Shown here: one piece after another, positions 60,002 through 64,000 of the stretch
Layout of the letters: each line of letters starts with the position of its first letter
Position numbering within the stretch: the stretch's first letter is position 1
Origin: SHVZ01 sp044223515
Lineage (GTDB): Bacteria; Pseudomonadota; Alphaproteobacteria; SHVZ01
Direction: 5' to 3'
DNA: 64,000 bases
NCBI GenBank assembly: GCA_044223515.1
Contig: JBGALV010000002.1
Coordinates: 62,001-126,000 of the forward strand
Notes under the pieces: generated by a model
Databases searched by the model: none
Seen by the model: the letters and a program-made list of their open reading frames with translations, nothing else
What the model was told of the DNA's origin: nothing
Program-made: the position numbers and the translations under genes

Positions 60002-60952
60002 ATGTTCTCGCTCGCCGAACTCGAAGCCGCATCCGCGGAAGTCCATGCCGTCATCCCGCCGACCGCGCAGCATCGCTGGGCGCTGCTGTCCGATCGCGTC
60101 GGCGCCGACGTCTTCGTCAAGCACGAGAACCACACGCCGCTCGGCGCCTTCAAGTGCCGCGGCGGCGTCACCTACCTGAACCGGCTAAAGAGGCGCGAAC
60201 CGAACACGCCGGGCGTGGTCAGCGCCAGCAGCGGCAATCATGGCCAGAGCCTCGCCTACTCCGCAAAGCGCCTCGGCATGCGGGCGATGATCGTGATCGG
60301 CGAGACCTCGAATCCGGAGAAGCGCGCCTCGATGGCCGCGCTAGGCGCCGAACTCGTCGACCAGGGGGTCACCACTGAGGAGAAGATCGCGCTCGCCCAG
60401 AAGCTCGGCGGCAATGCCGGGCTCCATTTCGTTCCGCCCTGGCACCCGGACCTAGTCATCGGCGTCGCCTCGTACGGGCTCGAGCTGTTCAAGGGCGTGC
60501 CCGACCTCGACACCGTCTATGTGCCGATCGGCCTGGGATCCGGCGCCTGCGGCGTGATCGCGGCCCGCGACGCGCTCGGCCTCAAGACCAAGGTCGTCGG
60601 CGTCGTCTCGGCGAACGCCAACGCCTACGAGATCTCCTGGGATGCGGACAGGGTCATCGACAAGCCCGGCCGCACGGTCGCTGAAGGATTGGAGATCGCC
60701 TCGCCCCATCCGGAAGCCTTCAAGTGGCTGAAGCGGGGACTGGAGCGGATCGTCTCGGTCACCGAGGACGAGATACTGGACGGCATCCGCATCCTGCTCA
60801 AGGACACGCACAACTTGGCAGAGGGCGCCGGCTCAGCCGCGCTTGCCGCCCTCCTCAAAGAGAAAGACCGCCAGCGCGGCAAGCGCGTGGCGGTCGTTCT
60901 CTCCGGCGGCAACGCCGACAAGGCGCTCATCAGCCGCGCACTCCAGGATTGA
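60002..60952 (+). CDS. Threonine/serine dehydratase-like PLP enzyme, 316 aa
   Basis: Fold-type II PLP enzyme converting a hydroxyamino acid to a 2-keto acid and ammonia. The PLP Lys is in PLGAFKCRGG (near residue 58), the carboxylate-binding loop is SASSGNHGQSLAYSA (Ser-Ser-Gly-Asn-His), and the Gly loop VPIGLGSGACG binds the cofactor phosphate. No C-terminal ACT domain, so it is the short, non-regulated form (also seen in threo-3-hydroxyaspartate dehydratases). It starts three bases after an ABC importer, so it may degrade the imported solute. Confidence 0.88.
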   Translation: MFSLAELEAASAEVHAVIPPTAQHRWALLSDRVGADVFVKHENHTPLGAFKCRGGVTYLNRLKRREPNTPGVVSASSGNHGQSLAYSAKRLGMRAMIVIGETSNPEKRASMAALGAELVDQGVTTEEKIALAQKLGGNAGLHFVPPWHPDLVIGVASYGLELFKGVPDLDTVYVPIGLGSGACGVIAARDALGLKTKVVGVVSANANAYEISWDADRVIDKPGRTVAEGLEIASPHPEAFKWLKRGLERIVSVTEDEILDGIRILLKDTHNLAEGAGSAALAALLKEKDRQRGKRVAVVLSGGNADKALISRALQD

Positions 60953-60970
60953 AGCGCGCGGTCCTCGCGG

Positions 60971-62554
60971 TTACTTCGTCGCGGTCGTGTACCAGAGCTT
61001 GAAGGAGTGGGTCTTGAAGTCCTTCAGGTTCTTGTGGACGGCGATGTTACGCACGGCCTGGAACATGTAGACCATGCCGGACTCTTCCATGTGGCGCTTC
61101 TGGATCTCGTGGTACATCGCGATCCGCTTCGCCGGGTCCGGCTCCATGCGCGACTTCATCCACATGTCGTCGAACCACTCGCTCTTCCAGGCGGCGTTCC
61201 ATGACGGGAACATGTTCTGCTTGGCTTCGAGGCGGTTGTCCGGGTTGAAGCCGTGGCGCGAGACCATCGCGTCGGCGTCCGGATAGCCGGTCGACCACAC
61301 CGACGAGGAGATCTGGTACTCGCGCGAGCGCACCTTGGTCAGGCGCGCGGCGCTCGCCATCTGGTTCAGCTGAAGGTCGATGCCGATCTTCGCCGCATTC
61401 GCCTGGATATGCTGCGCGATATCCGGGAACGGGAAGGTAGTGGCGACGATCACCTCCTTCTTGAAGCCGTTCGGGAAGCCCGCCTCGGTCATCAGCTGCT
61501 TCGCCTTCGCGAGGTCGAGCTTGTAGGGGAGGCCCTCCTCGCGCGACAGCGCGCCGAAGGCGCCGAGCGGCACCAGGCTGGCGCGGCCGATGCCCTCGTA
61601 GCGCATGACCGTCTTCTCTAGCCCCTGATAGTCGATCAGGTAGCGGAAGGCCTGACGGACCTTCGGGTTCGAGAGCTCGGGATCGCTCGTGTTGAAGGAC
61701 AGGTAGTAGTACTGGTGCCGCGGCGTGCGGACGATGCGCGTGTTCGGGTTCGCTTCGAGCGCGGCCAGATCCTCCGGATTGAGGATGCGCGCCATGTCGA
61801 CGTCACCCTTCTCGAGCTGCAGGCGTTGCGCGCCCGACTCCGGCACGTGGCGGACTATGACGCGGCGGAGCGGCGGCTTCTCTCCCCAGTAGATGTCGTT
61901 GCGCTCGAGGATCAGGTTGTCGTTGGCGGTGTGGCTGCGGAGCTTGTAGGGGCCGACGCAGGCCGAGTTGCCCTTGAGCCAGGCATTGGCATGGTCGTCA
62001 CCCTTCGCGTTCTTCATCGCCTCGACCTTGTCGAGGGCATAGGCGGTGCGCCCGGTGAAGATCGCCGGCAGGATCAGCGACTCGGGGTACGGCTTGTCGA
62101 AGGTCACCGCGAGGGTGTTCGCGTCGGTCGCGCGGATGCCCTTCTCGACGTTGTCCTTGGTGAAGCCCCACTGGGTCAGGCTCGCGGCATTGCCGAAATT
62201 GAGCCAGATGATGCGGCGCATGGACCAAGCGGCGTCCTCGGCGGTCACCGGGTTGCCGGACGGGTGCTTCATGCCCTGACGGATCTTGAAGGTGTAGGTC
62301 AGGCCGTCCGGCGAGCGGGTCCAGCTCTCGGCCAGTTTCGGCTGCATCTTGCTTGGATCGTCATAGGCGGTGGTCAGCAGGGAATCGCAGACGTTCCCCA
62401 TGAACTCGTCGGAGTTCACCTCGCCGATCTGGGCCGGGTCGAGCGTGATCACGTCGTCGAGCGCCCAGGCGATCACCAGCGTGTCGGCCGGGGTCGCCGC
62501 GATCGCGGTACCGGCCATCAGCGCGCCGATCATTCCGCCAAGCAACTTGCGCAT
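60971..62554 (-). CDS. ABC substrate-binding protein, family 5, second copy, 527 aa
   Basis: A further peptide/nickel-type binding protein. Signal peptide KLLGGMIGALMAGTAIAA. Family blocks are DVITLDPAQIGEVNSDEF in parts, PKLAESWTRSPDGLTYTF in parts, GPYKLRSH and YYLSFNTSDPELSNPKVRQAF in parts. It has no permease or ATPase of its own strand next to it, so it may use the DppBCDF-type complex upstream. ATG 62554 follows GGAGG. It is opposite in direction to the dehydratase. Confidence 0.92.
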   Translation of the reverse strand: MRKLLGGMIGALMAGTAIAATPADTLVIAWALDDVITLDPAQIGEVNSDEFMGNVCDSLLTTAYDDPSKMQPKLAESWTRSPDGLTYTFKIRQGMKHPSGNPVTAEDAAWSMRRIIWLNFGNAASLTQWGFTKDNVEKGIRATDANTLAVTFDKPYPESLILPAIFTGRTAYALDKVEAMKNAKGDDHANAWLKGNSACVGPYKLRSHTANDNLILERNDIYWGEKPPLRRVIVRHVPESGAQRLQLEKGDVDMARILNPEDLAALEANPNTRIVRTPRHQYYYLSFNTSDPELSNPKVRQAFRYLIDYQGLEKTVMRYEGIGRASLVPLGAFGALSREEGLPYKLDLAKAKQLMTEAGFPNGFKKEVIVATTFPFPDIAQHIQANAAKIGIDLQLNQMASAARLTKVRSREYQISSSVWSTGYPDADAMVSRHGFNPDNRLEAKQNMFPSWNAAWKSEWFDDMWMKSRMEPDPAKRIAMYHEIQKRHMEESGMVYMFQAVRNIAVHKNLKDFKTHSFKLWYTTATK

Positions 62555-62648
62555 TCCATTCCTCCAGGTTGAAGACCCAGCATAGGAAAAGCCGGCCGTG
62601 GGCGACCAGCTATTTCCCGGCAATGTCGAGGCATGGGAAGCCCGCGGA

Positions 62649-63116
62649 TCAGCCGCGGGTGCGGGCCCGCATCAGGAGACGCTTGAGCTCGGCCAGCTCG
62701 TCGGCGACGGCAGCAAGATCGCGAGGCGGCATGGCCGCCTTGGGGGCGGCCGGGGCCGGTACCGGCTGGACCCGGACTGGCGCTGGCGGCGGGGCCGGAG
62801 GCTCCGGGGCGACAGGCTCGACTTCGCCGCCCAGATCGCCCGAGCGGTCGCGGAGGAGGCGCTGGACGCCCTTGATGGTGTAGCCGTCGCGGTAGAGGAG
62901 CTGGCGGATCCGGCGCAGCAGCTCGACGTCCTCCGGCCGGTAGTAGCGCCGCCCGCCACCCCGCTTCAGGGGGCGGATCTGGCTGAACTTGGTCTCCCAG
63001 AATCGAAGCACGTGCGAGGGCACGTCGAGATCCTCGGCGACCTCGCTGATCGTTCGGAAGGCGGTAGCGGACTTGGCATGCCGCCGACCCGCCACGATCT
63101 CGACCTCACCGGTCAT
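62649..63116 (-). CDS. MerR-family transcriptional regulator, 155 aa
   Basis: The N-terminal winged helix (about residues 18-90) contains FRTISEVAEDLDVPSHVLRFWETKF in parts and GGRRYYRPEDVELLRRI, the MerR signature. A short Pro/Ala-rich linker (about 105-130) and a small helix follow instead of a metal or drug sensor. This is the conserved MerR protein located right after ihfA in alphaproteobacteria; its target is not established from the sequence. ATG 63116. Confidence 0.92.
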   Translation of the reverse strand: MTGEVEIVAGRRHAKSATAFRTISEVAEDLDVPSHVLRFWETKFSQIRPLKRGGGRRYYRPEDVELLRRIRQLLYRDGYTIKGVQRLLRDRSGDLGGEVEPVAPEPPAPPPAPVRVQPVPAPAAPKAAMPPRDLAAVADELAELKRLLMRARTRG

Positions 63117-63146
63117 GCGCTGGTTCCCACCCCTCCCCTAGACGCC

Positions 63147-63473
63147 TTAGTCCGAGGACCCGGAGGACGACGGGGCAGCGAGCGCGTTGTTGATGTGGCC
63201 CTTCAGCACATGCGAGGCGCGGAAGACGAGAACCCGGCGCGGCAGGATCGGAACCTCCTGACCGGTCTTCGGATTGCGGCCGACGCGCTGCCCCTTCTGG
63301 CGCACCGAGAAGGTGCCGAAGGAGGAAATCTTGACCATCTCGCCCCGCGTCAACGCGTCGGCGATCTCGTCCAGGACGGACTCGACGAGCGCCGCGGACT
63401 CGTTCCGCGACAAGCCGACTTCCTGGTAGACCGCTTCGCTCAAATGCGCGCGGGTGATCGTCTGTTCGGTCAT
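63147..63473 (-). CDS. ihfA: Integration host factor subunit alpha
   Basis: Nucleoid protein that bends DNA in complex with IhfB. The HU/IHF fold is clear: TRAHLSEAVYQEVGLSRNESA at the start, VKISSFGTFSVRQKGQRVGRNPKTGQEVPI in parts, with the intercalating Pro in RNPKTG. The C-terminal Ser-rich tail (SSSGSSD) is short. 108 residues. It lies between fabH and merR, the class-typical order plsX-fabH-ihfA-merR. Confidence 0.95.
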   Translation of the reverse strand: MTEQTITRAHLSEAVYQEVGLSRNESAALVESVLDEIADALTRGEMVKISSFGTFSVRQKGQRVGRNPKTGQEVPILPRRVLVFRASHVLKGHINNALAAPSSSGSSD

Positions 63474-63574
63474 GGACGCCTCCCTAGAGCAAAACCTTAG
63501 CTCGACCGAAAAAATCGGTCAACGACAGGGAGATGGCTATCGATCTTGAGACGAGGTAGAGCGCGAAGGTCCGC

Positions 63575-64000
63575 CTACATCCGAACCAGGGCGGCGCCCC
63601 AGGCGAGCCCGCCGCCGATCGCCTCGAGGACGACCAGGTGGCCCGGCTTGATGCGGCCGTCGCCGACCGCCTCCGCCAGCGCCAGGGGCACCGAGGCGGC
63701 CGAGGTGTTGGCATGCCGGTCGACGGTCACCACCACCTTCTCCTTGGGCAGGCCGTACTTGTCGGCCATGCCGTCGATGATCCTCCGGTTGGCCTGGTGG
63801 GGCACCAGCCAGTCGATCTGCTCGGGCTTCATGCCGTTGGCGTCGAGGGCTTCCTGGATCACCTGGGCGAGCTTGGAGACGGCGTGCTTGAAGACCTCTT
63901 TGCCCTGCATCTTGACCACCCCGACCTTGCCGGTCGAGGACGGGCCGCCGTCGACATAGAGGGCGTCGTGGCCCCTTCCATCGGAGTGCAGGTGGGTGCT
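63575..64000 (-). CDS. fabH: Beta-ketoacyl-ACP synthase III, C-terminal part
   Basis: Initiates fatty-acid synthesis by condensing acetyl-CoA with malonyl-ACP. The window cuts the gene at its 5' side; the frame is open to base 64000. Visible are the catalytic His in LVPHQANRRII and the Asn in HANTSAAS, the second and third members of the Cys-His-Asn triad; the Cys lies outside the window. The end LEAIGGGLAWGAALVRM is typical of FabH. Confidence 0.95.
   Translation of the reverse strand, partial: STHLHSDGRGHDALYVDGGPSSTGKVGVVKMQGKEVFKHAVSKLAQVIQEALDANGMKPEQIDWLVPHQANRRIIDGMADKYGLPKEKVVVTVDRHANTSAASVPLALAEAVGDGRIKPGHLVVLEAIGGGLAWGAALVRM

Overview
This is a GC-rich, gene-dense chromosomal window from an alphaproteobacterium. 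The assignment rests on the PhyR/NepR/EcfG general stress system (found only in that class), the fabH-ihfA-merR gene order at the right edge, many TRAP and ABC uptake systems, and Shine-Dalgarno spacing with ATG/GTG starts and frequent 1-4 base gene overlaps. I do not name a genus. I see no insertion sequence, prophage, CRISPR array, rRNA or replication origin. Nearly all genes look native; the exceptions are a degenerate stretch at 42.4-43.2 kb and a short AT-rich stretch after a tRNA-Pro.

0-19.6 kb, carbon catabolism. The end of an SDR dehydrogenase is followed by an MFS transporter and a SelA-like PLP enzyme with an extra C-terminal beta domain. modABC (molybdate uptake) follows, preceded by two tandem Mo-box-like ModE sites. 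A Gfo/Idh/MocA oxidoreductase, an enolase-superfamily dehydratase and an HpcH/HpaI aldolase suggest sugar-acid breakdown. A tightly coupled operon encodes a PhyH dioxygenase, a threonine-aldolase-like lyase and a FAD oxidoreductase. It converges on a TRAP transporter (dctQM with two tandem dctP paralogues). Divergent from that are a second PhyH dioxygenase and a second enolase-superfamily enzyme.

19.6-33 kb, one-carbon, nitrogen and phosphorus functions. adhC-fghA (glutathione-dependent formaldehyde oxidation) and a TIM-barrel isomerase form one operon. Next is an Fbp/Afu-type ABC transporter behind a near-perfect Pho box. Then comes an mgsABC/glxBCD plus gmaS/glnT cluster (N-methylglutamate synthase and gamma-glutamylmethylamide synthetase type) with its own XRE-cupin regulator gene and a likely three-half-site operator.

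32.8-42.4 kb. An ECF sigma factor and NrsF anti-sigma factor diverge from a bufferin operon (DUF2282 precursor, DUF692/MNIO enzyme, DUF2063 partner, DoxX). A good ECF promoter sits in the divergent gap. Next come a fluoroacetate-dehalogenase-like hydrolase, a secreted YHYH protein with duplicated C-terminal domains, an acyl-CoA dehydrogenase plus aminoglycoside-phosphotransferase-like kinase pair, and a winged-helix response regulator.

42.4-53.2 kb, regulation and stress. galU lies between an ECF sigma gene and a decayed-looking anti-sigma gene. A split AtuA-like pair follows. The general stress island then holds ecfG, PRC-barrel proteins, phyR, nepR and a run of very small envelope or stress proteins. 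By eye, EcfG-type promoters (GGAAC-N16/17-CGTT or near variants) precede most of these units, and two more lie at 19.7 and 22.6 kb.

53.2-64 kb. A Gfo/Idh/MocA gene and tRNA-Pro(GGG) are followed by a complete family-5 (Dpp/Opp-like) ABC importer, a threonine dehydratase-like enzyme and a second family-5 binding protein. The window ends with merR, ihfA and a truncated fabH. All motif matches were made by reading; no database search was run.
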